From positions 1-55,629 of the forward strand of contig DPRM01000100.1 in NCBI GenBank assembly GCA_003537645.1: a stretch of DNA of 55,629 nucleotides. The letters are read 5' to 3'. Positions 18,893 through 27,512 of this stretch are shown piece by piece; positions within the stretch are counted from its first letter, which is position 1; each line of letters begins with the position of its first letter. The translations under genes were made by a program, and so were the position numbers. The stretch is from Prolixibacteraceae bacterium (lineage in GTDB: Bacteria; Bacteroidota; Bacteroidia; Bacteroidales; Prolixibacteraceae). Under the pieces are notes generated by a model. That model worked only from the letters and a program-made list of their open reading frames with translations. It did no database searches and was not told the origin of the DNA.

Positions 18893-19001
18893 ACCCCCTT
18901 GCGGGGCAAGCAGTTCCGGGTTACCGGAAACGTTTCGGGTTACCCGAAACACAGCTTGCTATTTGCCCGGCGCAAATAAAATCTGCCTTTTACGGGCAGA
19001 T
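18893..19001. other. Candidate origin of transfer (oriT) with nested hairpins
   Basis: A dense set of inverted repeats lies immediately upstream of mobA: TTCCGG-4-CCGGAA at 18914-18929; GTTTCGGG-TTA-CCCGAAAC at 18932-18950; an outer stem GCAAGC (18906-18911) with GCTTGC (18954-18959) enclosing both; ATTTGC-5-GCAAAT at 18961-18977; and ATCTGCC-7-GGCAGAT at 18981-19001. Position next to mobA and the hairpin density fit oriT of CTnDOT-like elements. The nick site cannot be assigned from sequence alone. Confidence 0.6.
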
Positions 19002-19096
19002 CAAAAAAGCTGCATGATTCAATAATGGCATTTTCAATGCACTGTCGCTTTCCCGATCAAAAGTAGATGCTCAGTCAGACATTATTATGAAAGCGC

Positions 19097-19575
19097 TTGA
19101 GGCCACAAATGATCAAACCGGAGCCACTTATCGCCAGAGCTCTTGAATGGAAAAAACGGCTTTCTCAAAGCTTTTTATTTGCTGTATGGATGTATTCAGG
19201 GTGGTACGCAGGTATGAAGATAAGCACAATCACACCGCTCTATTTGCATACAGATTCAGGTACAGCCAAACGGAATTACTTGCATAAATAGATTAGTAAA
19301 GCGATAGAAACAGACTGATGTGCGGAGATAAGGAAAAACATGCAGACATAAGGATGTAACAACGTACCAACGCACCTGCTTCCCAATGTATCTCCGTACC
19401 AACGTACCTCGCTGCGGACAACTGTATGCAGGCATGTACGCATGTAGTCAACAAGATAGGTCTGAAGATAAGTGGGTGAATCGGTAGCTAGATAAATAAA
19501 AAAGTAATCACGCAGGTAAGCCCTTATGCACGCATATACCTGAAAAGATATTCGAGTAGAAATATACAAACGATT
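19097..19575. repeat. Repeat-rich leader upstream of traA without a convincing gene
   Basis: This stretch holds many short related motifs, including CGTACCAACG twice (19363-19372 and 19395-19404), GCAGGTATGAAGATAAG-like and TCTGAAGATAAG-like copies, and several GCATGTACGCATGTAG-like runs. Short ORFs exist in it but have repetitive, low-complexity translations and are probably not genes. Similar degenerate repeats occur ahead of traA in related elements, as far as I recall. It may act as a long regulatory leader of the tra operon or extend oriT. Confidence 0.45.
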
Positions 19576-19588
19576 AAAAACTCAAAAG

Positions 19589-20344
19589 ATGAACAAAGAA
19601 AGTAAGTATGTGGCATTCTCTACCCAAAAGGGAGGAGTCGGAAAGACAACTTTAACCGTTTTAGTGGCAAGTTACCTCCATTACCTGAAAGGCTACAGCG
19701 TGGCCGTGGTCGATTGCGATTATCCGCAGCACAGCATTGCAGAGATGCGTGAACGCGACCTGAAAATGGTTATGGACGATGAGCAATACAAGCTGATGGC
19801 TTACCGGCAGTTTACCTCCATGGGACGAAAAGCTTACCCAGTGGTAAGCAGTACCCCTGAAGATGCCGTTCAAGTATCCTCCCAGCTATCCGAAACAGGA
19901 GAGTTCGATTTTATCTTCTTCGACCTTCCCGGAACGGTGAATAATGCCGATGTCATCCGCACCCTTTCGCAGATGGACTATATTTTTTCTCCTGTCAGTG
20001 CTGACCGGGTGGTGCTGGAAAGTACCCTGCGCTTTGCAGTGGTGCTGAGCCAACAACTGATCACCACAGGAAAAGCCAAAATCAAAGGCTTGTACCTGCT
20101 GTGGAACCTGGTGGACGGACGCGAAAAAACCGAACTTTATCAGGTGTACGAACAGGTGATCGATGACCTGCAATTACAGGTGCTGAAAACTTTTCTTCCC
20201 GACAGCAAGCGGTTTCGCCGGGAGCAATCATCAACACACAAAGCCGTATTCCGCTCCACCCTTTTCCCTGCCGATAAGTTGCTAATCAAAGGCAGCAATC
20301 TGGATCAGCTTTCAGACGAAATCCTCACCCTGATCAATCCGTAA
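19589..20344 (+). CDS. traA: TraA, ParA/MinD-type ATPase
   Basis: 251-residue soluble P-loop ATPase. The deviant Walker A KGGVGKTT lies at residues 15-22 (context AFSTQKGGVGKTTLTVLVAS). VAVVDCDYPQHS (near 43) and FDFIFFDLPGTVNNAD (near 110) complete the ParA signature. It heads the tra operon, five bases before traB. In CTnDOT-like elements traA is the first transfer gene. The role may be partition-like positioning of the element or the transfer apparatus, which is inferred from the family. Confidence 0.9.
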   Translation: MNKESKYVAFSTQKGGVGKTTLTVLVASYLHYLKGYSVAVVDCDYPQHSIAEMRERDLKMVMDDEQYKLMAYRQFTSMGRKAYPVVSSTPEDAVQVSSQLSETGEFDFIFFDLPGTVNNADVIRTLSQMDYIFSPVSADRVVLESTLRFAVVLSQQLITTGKAKIKGLYLLWNLVDGREKTELYQVYEQVIDDLQLQVLKTFLPDSKRFRREQSSTHKAVFRSTLFPADKLLIKGSNLDQLSDEILTLINP

Positions 20345-20348
20345 CAGT

Positions 20349-20849
20349 ATGGCAAAGAAAAACGCACCAGTCAACCTGGATGGAATCGATGCCGAGAGCA
20401 TCATCCATTCGTTTCGGACAACCGATCACATGCAAATGGTGAAAAAAGTTAATAGCGGCGGGGCAAATAATGAACCTGAGAATCACCAAAAGGCAAAGGA
20501 ACAGGCTCAGGCACCTACATCACCGGTACCCCCTGAAGCTGAATTTCCCGTTCAAAACACAGATAAAAACCCTGATTCCCTGAAAGAAGAAAACCGACGC
20601 AGGAAAGTAAAAACGCAGGACTACGAAAGTCTGTTTATCCGAACAGCCAACGGCATCACTGCACGGGAAGGTAAAACGGTTTATATCCGCAAGCAGTACC
20701 ACGACCGAATCCTGAAAATTGTACAGGTTATCGGAGGAAATGAACTCTCCCTGTTCAGCTACCTGGACAACGTTCTGGAGCATCATTTTGCTTCGTTTCA
20801 GGACGAGATCACCACACTGTACAACCGGAAGAATGAAGGAATTTTTTAG
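20349..20849 (+). CDS. traB: TraB, DUF3408 transfer protein
   Basis: 166-residue soluble protein. Residues 1-90 are hydrophilic and rich in Glu, Pro and Lys. The C-terminal DUF3408 domain runs from about 92 to 160 (YESLFIRTANGITAREGKTV, then GGNELSLFSYLDNVLEHHF), a short ribbon-helix-helix-like module. It follows traA by four bases, the standard position for this family. A DNA-binding or partition partner role with TraA is likely by analogy with ParA/ParB-type pairs; no direct evidence is visible. Confidence 0.82.
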   Translation: MAKKNAPVNLDGIDAESIIHSFRTTDHMQMVKKVNSGGANNEPENHQKAKEQAQAPTSPVPPEAEFPVQNTDKNPDSLKEENRRRKVKTQDYESLFIRTANGITAREGKTVYIRKQYHDRILKIVQVIGGNELSLFSYLDNVLEHHFASFQDEITTLYNRKNEGIF

Positions 20850-20860
20850 AACCCATCGCC

Positions 20861-21607
20861 ATGAAAGAAATGTTGATTGCAGTACTTCTGGCTTATGTCC
20901 TTTGGACGGTCGCTTACCTGATATGGGAACGGCGGTCCCGAAGATCGTCCGGGAAACAACCCTTGTCAAAACCCATCCCTGAAAATCAAAATGACGATGA
21001 CATTATCGGGAAAGGCACATTTCTGATGAGCCACTTGATGCCACAAGCTGCCAGTTTGGAAAATCAAAGAAACGGGACGCAAATGAACGGTAGTTTCGCC
21101 GCGTCTTCGGAAACAAAACCGCCGGTAAAAGTACCGGATGACCAGTTGGATGAAGCCTTTTCACATCACCGGGACAATAATCAGCCGATGGACATTGATG
21201 TGCCGCTGGAATACGAAAACGACGAGCAGGACAACTTGGACGAGGAGGAAGAAGATGCATGGTTATCCTCAAACAGTTCTCTAGCTGATGGGTCTTCATT
21301 TGAAGAGTTAGGCGCTGCAGTGCGGACCATTGTGCATTACCAGACAGCCACACTGCCGGAAAAAGAACAGGCTGGCGGAATACTGCTGAAGATCCGTCAG
21401 ACGGACATGTTTGAGCAGTTGGTACAAAGCGCACCCTGGCGGGAAGATCAGGTCAGTCAGGCGATAAACCTGCACCTGTCCGATTATTACCGAAAGATGG
21501 CTGAGCAGGGTGAGAATGACACGAAGGATATTGGGAAAAAGAATAACGGTCGTTCGACCGGAGAAAGTGAAGTCCCCCCTGATTTTAACATAAAGAATTT
21601 TGTGTGA
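20861..21607 (+). CDS. traD: TraD-like protein (DUF4122)
   Basis: 248-residue protein with a single N-terminal membrane anchor (MLIAVLLAYVLWTVAYLIW). A long acidic, probably disordered stretch follows (about residues 30-145, with DEQDNLDEEEEDAWL), and then a helical C-terminal domain (about 150-220). This organisation and its place between the DUF3408 gene and traE identify the TraD/DUF4122 family of CTnDOT-like elements. The separate traC seen in some relatives is absent here. Function in transfer is unknown. The acidic spacer suggests a cytoplasmic scaffold tethered to the membrane. Confidence 0.75.
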   Translation: MKEMLIAVLLAYVLWTVAYLIWERRSRRSSGKQPLSKPIPENQNDDDIIGKGTFLMSHLMPQAASLENQRNGTQMNGSFAASSETKPPVKVPDDQLDEAFSHHRDNNQPMDIDVPLEYENDEQDNLDEEEEDAWLSSNSSLADGSSFEELGAAVRTIVHYQTATLPEKEQAGGILLKIRQTDMFEQLVQSAPWREDQVSQAINLHLSDYYRKMAEQGENDTKDIGKKNNGRSTGESEVPPDFNIKNFV

Positions 21608-21741
21608 TCTCAAATAAGTACAGATTATGAAAGAACATGATTACGGTTAAAAAACTTTTGCCACTAAAAATTCAATTCATCCGATTACTTACCCGGTGCT
21701 AAGGTAAATCCACCCTTTCCACCACTTAAAAACAAATTTTT

Positions 21742-22044
21742 ATGAATAGAAAAAATCTTCTTTTTTCGGCAGCCCTGTTGATGGCCGCCGCATCATCAGC
21801 TCTTGCCCAGGGCAACGGAACTGCAGGTATCACTGAAGCCACGCAAATGGTCACTTCGTATTTCGATCCGGCCACCAAATTGATTTACGCCATTGGCGCT
21901 GTCGTCGGGCTTATCGGCGGTGTAAAAGTGTATAACAAATTTTCAAGTGGCGACCCTGATACTTCGAAAACGGCGGCCTCCTGGTTCGGTGCCTGTATAT
22001 TTTTGATTGTGGCTGCTACCATCCTTCGCTCATTCTTCCTTTAG
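21742..22044 (+). CDS. traE: TraE (DUF4134), pilin-like membrane protein
   Basis: 100-residue protein with a signal peptide (LLFSAALLMAAASSALAQG, cleavage after ALA-Q) followed by two hydrophobic helices at about residues 47-63 and 82-98. Between them lies GVKVYNKFSSGDPDTSKTAASWFG, the conserved DUF4134 segment. Size and topology resemble VirB2 pilins, and TraE proteins are regarded as the corresponding component of the transfer apparatus. A 134-base gap precedes it and contains a motif shared with the leader of the DUF1896 gene, so a second promoter or processing site may lie there. Confidence 0.88.
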   Translation: MNRKNLLFSAALLMAAASSALAQGNGTAGITEATQMVTSYFDPATKLIYAIGAVVGLIGGVKVYNKFSSGDPDTSKTAASWFGACIFLIVAATILRSFFL

Positions 22045-22073
22045 TCCGCAAACCAAAACATTAAATCTGGTCT

Positions 22074-22403
22074 ATGGAATACATGATCAATAAAGGGATT
22101 GGGAAAAGTGTCGAGTTCCAGGGGCTCAAAAGCCAGTACCTGTTCATCTTTGCAGGAGGATTGCTGGCCGTGTTCATCATCTTTGTGGTGATGTTCATGG
22201 CCGGTGTCAGCCAGTGGATTTGCATCGGGTTCGGACTGGTAGCCGCTTCGCTGCTGGTATGGCTGACCTTTTCCCTGAATGCCCGTTACGGTGAGTACGG
22301 ACTGATGAAACTGTTTGCCAGAAAGCAACACCCACGCTATCTTCTGAACCGGAAAACTCCCTTGCGACTGTTTCGCTCAACCCGAAAAGGAGACCAGCCA
22401 TGA
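22074..22403 (+). CDS. traF: TraF (DUF4133), VirB3-like membrane protein
   Basis: 109-residue inner membrane protein with two adjacent hydrophobic segments (about residues 25-45 and 48-66) and basic C-terminal tail ending RLFRSTRKGDQP. The start NKGIGKSVEFQGLKSQYL is characteristic of the DUF4133/TraF family. Together with the TraG ATPase encoded next, it corresponds to the VirB3-VirB4 pair of type IV secretion systems. It overlaps traG by four bases, so the two are translationally coupled. Confidence 0.88.
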   Translation: MEYMINKGIGKSVEFQGLKSQYLFIFAGGLLAVFIIFVVMFMAGVSQWICIGFGLVAASLLVWLTFSLNARYGEYGLMKLFARKQHPRYLLNRKTPLRLFRSTRKGDQP

Positions 22404-24901
22404 GAAACATCCTCAAAGCTGCCACCATAGAAAGCAAGTTTCCGCTACTAGCCGTTGAATACGATTGTATCATCAGCAAGGACGCCGATATTACGGTCGC
22501 CTTTAAAGTGGACCTGCCGGAACTTTTCACGGTCACAAGTTCAGAATACGAAGCCATACATGCCGCGTGGACCAAAGCCATCAAGGTATTGTCCGATTAC
22601 ACCATCGTGCATAAAGCAGACTGGTTTGTAAAAGAACAGTATAAGCCTCAGACCGACCGGGAAGACATGAGTTTTCTGTCCCGCTCGTTTGAACGCCATT
22701 TCAACGAACGTCCGTTTCTGAACCACTCCTGTTTCCTGTTCCTGACCAAAACCACCAAGGAACGCATGCGGATGCAATCCAACTTTTCGTCCTTGTGCCG
22801 TGGGTTCATTGTTCCCAAAGAGGTGAACCGGGAAACATCGGTAAAATTTCTGGAGGCGGTGGGCCAATTTGAGCGGATTGTCAACGACAGCGGTTTTATC
22901 ACCCTGGCGCGTTTGCACTCCGACGAAATTATCGGAACAGAAAACAAAGCCGGACTGATCGAAAAATACTTTTCGCTCTCCCTGGAAGGGAACACCTGTC
23001 TTCAGGATATGGAACTGGGAGCCGAAGGGCTTCGTGTAGGCGATAAACACCTTTGCGTGCATACGGTTTCCGATGTGGAAGACCTGCCTGCAAAGGTCGG
23101 TACCGACCGACGGTACGAACGGTTATCAACTGACCGCAGCGATTGCCTGCTGTCGTTCGCTTCGCCCGTCGGTCTGTTGCTTTCGTGCAACCACGTTTAC
23201 AACCAGTACATTTTTCTGGATGACAGTGCCGAAAACCTGCGCAAGTTCGAAAAATCGGCCCGAAACATGCAGTCGCTTTCACGTTACAGCCGGGGAAATC
23301 AGATCAACAAAGAGTGGATAGACAAGTACCTGAACGAAGCACATTCGTTCGGGTTAACTTCTGTCCGGGCCCATTTCAATGTGATGGCATGGAGCGACGA
23401 TCCGGAAGAGCTGAAGCACATCCGAAATGATGTGGGGTCACAACTGGCTTTGATGGAATGCAAGCCCCGCCACAACACGGTGGATGCCGCCACACTTTAC
23501 TGGGCAGGGATGCCGGGCAATGCAGCCGATTTTCCTTCTGAAGAGAGTTTTTACACCTTCATCGAACCGGCCTTGTGTTTCTTTTCTGAAGAAACCAATT
23601 ACCACAGTTCGCCCAGCCCGTTTGGGATCAAGATGGTTGACCGGGTTTCGGGAAAACCCATCCATTTGGATATTTCGGATCTGCCAATGAAAAAAGGGAT
23701 TATCACCAACCGAAACAAGTTCGTACTCGGGCCCAGCGGAAGCGGAAAATCCTTTTTTATGAACCACATGGTCAGGCAGTATTATGAGCAGGGGACGCAT
23801 GTTTTACTGGTGGACACCGGGAATTCTTATCAGGGGCTTTGCAACCTGATCAACCGGAAAACAAAAGGAGAAGATGGCGTTTATTTCACGTACACGGAAG
23901 AAAACCCGATCTCGTTCAACCCATTTTTCACCGATGATTTCCTGTTTGATGTCGAAAAGAAGGACAGTATCAAAACGCTGCTTTTGACTCTATGGAAAAG
24001 CGAGGATGACCGGACTTCAAAAACCGAAAGCGGAGAACTAGGCAGTGCGGTTAATGCTTACATCCAACGGATTCAAACAGACAAAAATGTTGTACCCTGT
24101 TTCAACACGTTTTACGAGTTTATGCGGGATGACTACCGGCAGGAACTGGACGAACGTGAAATCAAGGTGAGCAAACAGGATTTTAATATCGATAATTTCC
24201 TGACCACGCTCAGGCAATATTACAAAGGCGGCCGATTCGATTTCCTGCTGAATTCCGACAAGAACATTGACCTTCTTTCCAAACGGTTTATTGTCTTCGA
24301 GATTGATGCTATTAAGGAAAACAAAGAGCTTTTCCCGGTGGTAACGATCATTATCATGGAAGCTTTCATCAACAAAATGAGGCGGTTAAAGGGGGTTCGA
24401 AAACAACTGATTGTGGAGGAAGCCTGGAAAGCGATTGCCTCGGCGAACATGGCTGAGTACCTGAAGTATCTGTACAAAACCGTGCGTAAATACTTCGGCG
24501 AAGCCATCGTGGTTACCCAGGAGGTGGATGATATTATCTCCAGCCCGGTGGTTAAGGAAAGCATCATCAACAATTCCGACTGCAAAATCCTGCTTGATCA
24601 GCGTAAATACATGAACAAGTTCGATTCCATTCAGGCATTGCTTGGGCTGACCGATAAGGAAAAGGCCCAGATCCTCTCCATCAATATGAACAACCATCCT
24701 TCCCGAAAATACAAGGAAGTCTGGATCGGACTGGGCGGGGTTCAATCAGCAGTTTATGCTACAGAAGTAAGCAGCGAAGAATATTACGCCTTCACGACTG
24801 AAGAAACTGAAAAACTGGAAGTACTGGCTCGAACGGACAAATTGGACGGGAATATTGAGCTGGCTATTAAACAGCTGGCCGATCAGACCCGCACCCGATA
24901 A
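22400..24901 (+). CDS. traG: TraG, VirB4-type conjugation ATPase
   Basis: 833-residue cytoplasmic ATPase that energises assembly of the transfer channel. Residues 1-420 form the N-terminal VirB4-like domain. Walker A is LGPSGSGKSFFMNHM near 443-452, followed by VLLVDTGNSYQGLC. Walker B is RKQLIVEEAWKAIAS near 670, and EAIVVTQEVDDIISS follows as the sensor region. Full length for the Bacteroidota family, with no frameshift. It starts inside the traF stop (ATGA) and is followed by a 36-base gap to traI, so a separate traH is not encoded at this position. Confidence 0.94.
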   Translation: MRNILKAATIESKFPLLAVEYDCIISKDADITVAFKVDLPELFTVTSSEYEAIHAAWTKAIKVLSDYTIVHKADWFVKEQYKPQTDREDMSFLSRSFERHFNERPFLNHSCFLFLTKTTKERMRMQSNFSSLCRGFIVPKEVNRETSVKFLEAVGQFERIVNDSGFITLARLHSDEIIGTENKAGLIEKYFSLSLEGNTCLQDMELGAEGLRVGDKHLCVHTVSDVEDLPAKVGTDRRYERLSTDRSDCLLSFASPVGLLLSCNHVYNQYIFLDDSAENLRKFEKSARNMQSLSRYSRGNQINKEWIDKYLNEAHSFGLTSVRAHFNVMAWSDDPEELKHIRNDVGSQLALMECKPRHNTVDAATLYWAGMPGNAADFPSEESFYTFIEPALCFFSEETNYHSSPSPFGIKMVDRVSGKPIHLDISDLPMKKGIITNRNKFVLGPSGSGKSFFMNHMVRQYYEQGTHVLLVDTGNSYQGLCNLINRKTKGEDGVYFTYTEENPISFNPFFTDDFLFDVEKKDSIKTLLLTLWKSEDDRTSKTESGELGSAVNAYIQRIQTDKNVVPCFNTFYEFMRDDYRQELDEREIKVSKQDFNIDNFLTTLRQYYKGGRFDFLLNSDKNIDLLSKRFIVFEIDAIKENKELFPVVTIIIMEAFINKMRRLKGVRKQLIVEEAWKAIASANMAEYLKYLYKTVRKYFGEAIVVTQEVDDIISSPVVKESIINNSDCKILLDQRKYMNKFDSIQALLGLTDKEKAQILSINMNNHPSRKYKEVWIGLGGVQSAVYATEVSSEEYYAFTTEETEKLEVLARTDKLDGNIELAIKQLADQTRTR

Positions 24902-24937
24902 AATCAAACAAACAACTCACTTTTAAAACAATTTAAA

Positions 24938-25567
24938 ATGAAACATCTGATAGTCATCCTGTGCATGGGACTTTGCTTTCATGCACATACATTAAAAGCA
25001 CAATGGGTGGTAACCGACCCGATGAACCTTGCCCAGGGTATTGTAAATACCACCAAACAGATCATTGAAACTTCCACGACCGCGAAAAATATGATCTCGA
25101 ATTTTCAGCAGACGGTCAAGATTTACGAACAAGGCAAACAATACTATGACGCACTGAAGTCGGTCAACAACCTGGTGAAAGATGCCCGTAAAGTACAGCA
25201 AACCATTCTTTTAATCGGGGATATTTCGGATATCTATGTCAACAGTTTTCAGAAGATGATGGCCGACGATAATTTCTCTGTCGAGGAGCTGGGTGCCATT
25301 GCTTTGGGCTACACCAAACTTCTGGAGCAAAGCAGCGCAATGCTTGCTGAGTTAAAAACGGTGACTTCGGCCAACGGGCTCTCGATGAGCGATGCCGAAC
25401 GCATGTCGTTTGTTGACCGGATATACAAAGAGGTACGTGAATACAAAAACCTGGTGCAGTACTACACCAACAAGAACATCTCGGTGTCTTATCTGCGGGC
25501 TAAAAAGAAGAACGATACCGACCGGGTCATGGCATTGTACGGTTCTCCATCTGAAAGATACTGGTAA
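24938..25567 (+). CDS. traI: TraI (DUF4141) exported transfer protein
   Basis: 209-residue exported protein. A signal peptide (HLIVILCMGLCFHAHTLKAQW) is followed by VVTDPMNLAQGIVNTTKQI, the hallmark start of the DUF4141 family. The protein is then a long helical, coiled-coil-like chain, similar in layout to VirB5 proteins. The C-terminus has VMALYGSPSERYW, also conserved. Its stop is one base from the traJ start. It probably forms a periplasmic component of the pilus or channel. Confidence 0.88.
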   Translation: MKHLIVILCMGLCFHAHTLKAQWVVTDPMNLAQGIVNTTKQIIETSTTAKNMISNFQQTVKIYEQGKQYYDALKSVNNLVKDARKVQQTILLIGDISDIYVNSFQKMMADDNFSVEELGAIALGYTKLLEQSSAMLAELKTVTSANGLSMSDAERMSFVDRIYKEVREYKNLVQYYTNKNISVSYLRAKKKNDTDRVMALYGSPSERYW

Positions 25568-25568
25568 A

Positions 25569-26573
25569 ATGATCCTACTGGCAATCGACTTTGACAACCT
25601 ACATCAGATCCTCCGTAACCTTTATACGGAGATGATGCCCCTTTGCAGCTCCATGATTGGCGTTGCAAAGGGAATTGCCGGGCTGGGAGCCCTCTTTTAT
25701 GTCGCTGTCCGGGTATGGCAGGCCCTTGCCCGGGCTGAACCTATTGATGTATATCCATTGCTGCGGCCTTTTGCCATTGGCTTATGCATCATGTTTTTTC
25801 CGGTCTTTGTTTTGGGCACGATTAACGCCGTGCTGTCACCGGTAGTTACCGGAACGCACAGTATCCTCGAAACGCAAACTTTTGACATGAATAAGTACCG
25901 CGAACAAAAGGATCAACTGGAGTATGAAGCTATGCGCCGTAATCCTGAAACAGCGTGGCTGGTGGATAACCAGGCATTTGATCAGCGGCTGGAGGAACTC
26001 GGTATTATGGATGCCCCCCAGATGGCAGGAATGTACATTGAACGGGGATTCTACAACTTTAAGCAAACGGTTCAAAACTGGTTCCGCGAATTGCTGGAAC
26101 TGTTGTTCCAGGCTGCTGCACTAATCATTGATACTTTACGCACCTTCTTTTTGATCGTACTGTCCATCCTGGGGCCGATAGCATTTGCCATCAGCGTGTA
26201 CGACGGGTTTCATGCAACACTCACCCAGTGGATCACCCGGTACATCTCCGTGTATCTATGGCTGCCTGTTTCGGATCTGTTCAGCTCCATTCTGGCCCGC
26301 ATCCAGGTTCTGATGCTGCAAAAAGACATTGAGCAGTTGAGTGATCCAAATTTTATCCCGGATGGCAGCAACAGCGTGTATGTGGTCTTCATGATCATTG
26401 GTATTGTCGGGTATTTCACTATCCCAACAGTAGCCAACTGGATCATTCAGGCTGGCGGCATGGGTAGCTATAACCGTAACGTAAACACTGTCGCTGGTAA
26501 AGGCGGGTCTTATGCTGGTGGAATGGCTGGCGCTACCGTAGGCAATGTTTCCGGTAGGTTGCTGGGAAAATAA
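25569..26573 (+). CDS. traJ: TraJ, VirB6-like polytopic membrane protein
   Basis: 334-residue integral membrane protein. The ATG at 25569 gives MILLAIDFDNLHQILRNLY, the normal family start, one base after traI; a longer open frame from 25392 only runs through traI in another register. Hydrophobic helices lie at about residues 30-50, 68-90, 190-225, 235-255 and 275-295. The C-terminus is glycine-rich (GKGGSYAGGMAGATVGNVSG). Members correspond to VirB6 at the base of the type IV channel. It is followed by traK after 17 bases. Confidence 0.88.
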   Translation: MILLAIDFDNLHQILRNLYTEMMPLCSSMIGVAKGIAGLGALFYVAVRVWQALARAEPIDVYPLLRPFAIGLCIMFFPVFVLGTINAVLSPVVTGTHSILETQTFDMNKYREQKDQLEYEAMRRNPETAWLVDNQAFDQRLEELGIMDAPQMAGMYIERGFYNFKQTVQNWFRELLELLFQAAALIIDTLRTFFLIVLSILGPIAFAISVYDGFHATLTQWITRYISVYLWLPVSDLFSSILARIQVLMLQKDIEQLSDPNFIPDGSNSVYVVFMIIGIVGYFTIPTVANWIIQAGGMGSYNRNVNTVAGKGGSYAGGMAGATVGNVSGRLLGK

Positions 26574-26590
26574 ACTTAACACATCAAAAA

Positions 26591-27214
26591 ATGGAATTTA
26601 AATCTTTAAAAACGATTGAGACTTCGTTCAGGCAGATACGCTTTTTCGGAATCGTATTTATCTGCCTGTGCGCGGGTATAACGGGTTATTCGCTCTGGAG
26701 TTCCTACAGCTTTGCCGAAAAGCAACGCCAGAAAATATACGTTCTGGACGGTGGAAAATCGCTGATGCTGGCACTCTCGCAGGACCTGGCACAAAACCGG
26801 CCGGTGGAAGCCCGTGAACATGTACGCCGTTTTCACGAGCTGTTCTTCACCCTTTCTCCGGATAAAAACGCGATTGAGAGCAACATCAACCGGGCTTTGT
26901 TTCTGGTGGACAAAAGCGCTTTTCGTTACTATAAGGACATGGAGGAAAAGGGATATTACAACCGGGTTATCTCCGGGAATATTAACCAAACGATTCGGAT
27001 AGATAGCATTGGGTGTAATTTCGATAACTACCCTTACAAAGTAGTCACTTATGCCCGGCAGATGATCATTCGCGAAAGCAACATTACCGAACGTAGTTTA
27101 ACAACCCGTTGCGACTTGCTCAACACGGTCCGCTCGGATAACAACCCGCACGGGTTTACAATGGAGCATTTCGAGATTCTGGAGAACCGCGACATCAGCG
27201 TAGTGGAAAGGTAG
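26591..27214 (+). CDS. traK: TraK, VirB8-like assembly protein
   Basis: 207-residue bitopic inner membrane protein. One membrane span lies at about residues 18-36 (IVFICLCAGITGYSLWSSY), followed by a periplasmic domain of VirB8 type with the conserved segment FTLSPDKNAIESNINRALFL. The family pattern ESNITERSLTTRCDL appears near 160. It links the inner membrane parts of the channel to the core complex. Gene order (traJ-traK-traL) and length are standard. Confidence 0.88.
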   Translation: MEFKSLKTIETSFRQIRFFGIVFICLCAGITGYSLWSSYSFAEKQRQKIYVLDGGKSLMLALSQDLAQNRPVEAREHVRRFHELFFTLSPDKNAIESNINRALFLVDKSAFRYYKDMEEKGYYNRVISGNINQTIRIDSIGCNFDNYPYKVVTYARQMIIRESNITERSLTTRCDLLNTVRSDNNPHGFTMEHFEILENRDISVVER

Positions 27215-27221
27215 GTGCAGT

Positions 27222-27512
27222 ATGACCGGAAAATTAATCGACAAATTAACAGACTGGTGGGAAGACAGCCTGCGCAGTTTTTTCGGAAAGCTTACCCCTG
27301 ACCGTCGCGTGATCCTTATTGTGATCATGCTTATCTCCTTCAGCGGATTATCCGTCTTTATGACCTTTTCATCGGTTTACAAGCTCGGAAAAGAACGGGG
27401 CGAAAAAATGCAAATGGAGCATATCTCACGACTGCAGTTTGAATTGAAAAAACTGCGGCCTAAAACAGACAGCTTGAAACTTCAAAAATTTCTTCAGTAT
27501 GACAGAGAATAA
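27222..27512 (+). CDS. traL: TraL (DUF3989) small membrane protein
   Basis: 96-residue protein with one hydrophobic segment at about residues 28-50 (VILIVIMLISFSGLSVFMTF) and a charged C-terminal helix. LTDWWEDSLRSFFGKLTPDRR ahead of the span is typical of DUF3989/TraL. It overlaps traM by 14 bases, indicating translational coupling. It is an accessory component of the transfer apparatus of unknown detail. Confidence 0.83.
   Translation: MTGKLIDKLTDWWEDSLRSFFGKLTPDRRVILIVIMLISFSGLSVFMTFSSVYKLGKERGEKMQMEHISRLQFELKKLRPKTDSLKLQKFLQYDRE

Noticed and set aside
19363..19404. Possible CRISPR array
   Set aside because: Only two exact 10-base copies with no regular spacer length and no cas genes anywhere in the window.
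19097..19569. Short ORFs in the leader of traA
   Set aside because: Translations are repetitive and cysteine/arginine- or tyrosine-rich without family resemblance; they follow the DNA repeats.
24902..24937. Missing traH gene between traG and traI
   Set aside because: Only 36 bases are available and no ORF fits, so no traH was annotated.
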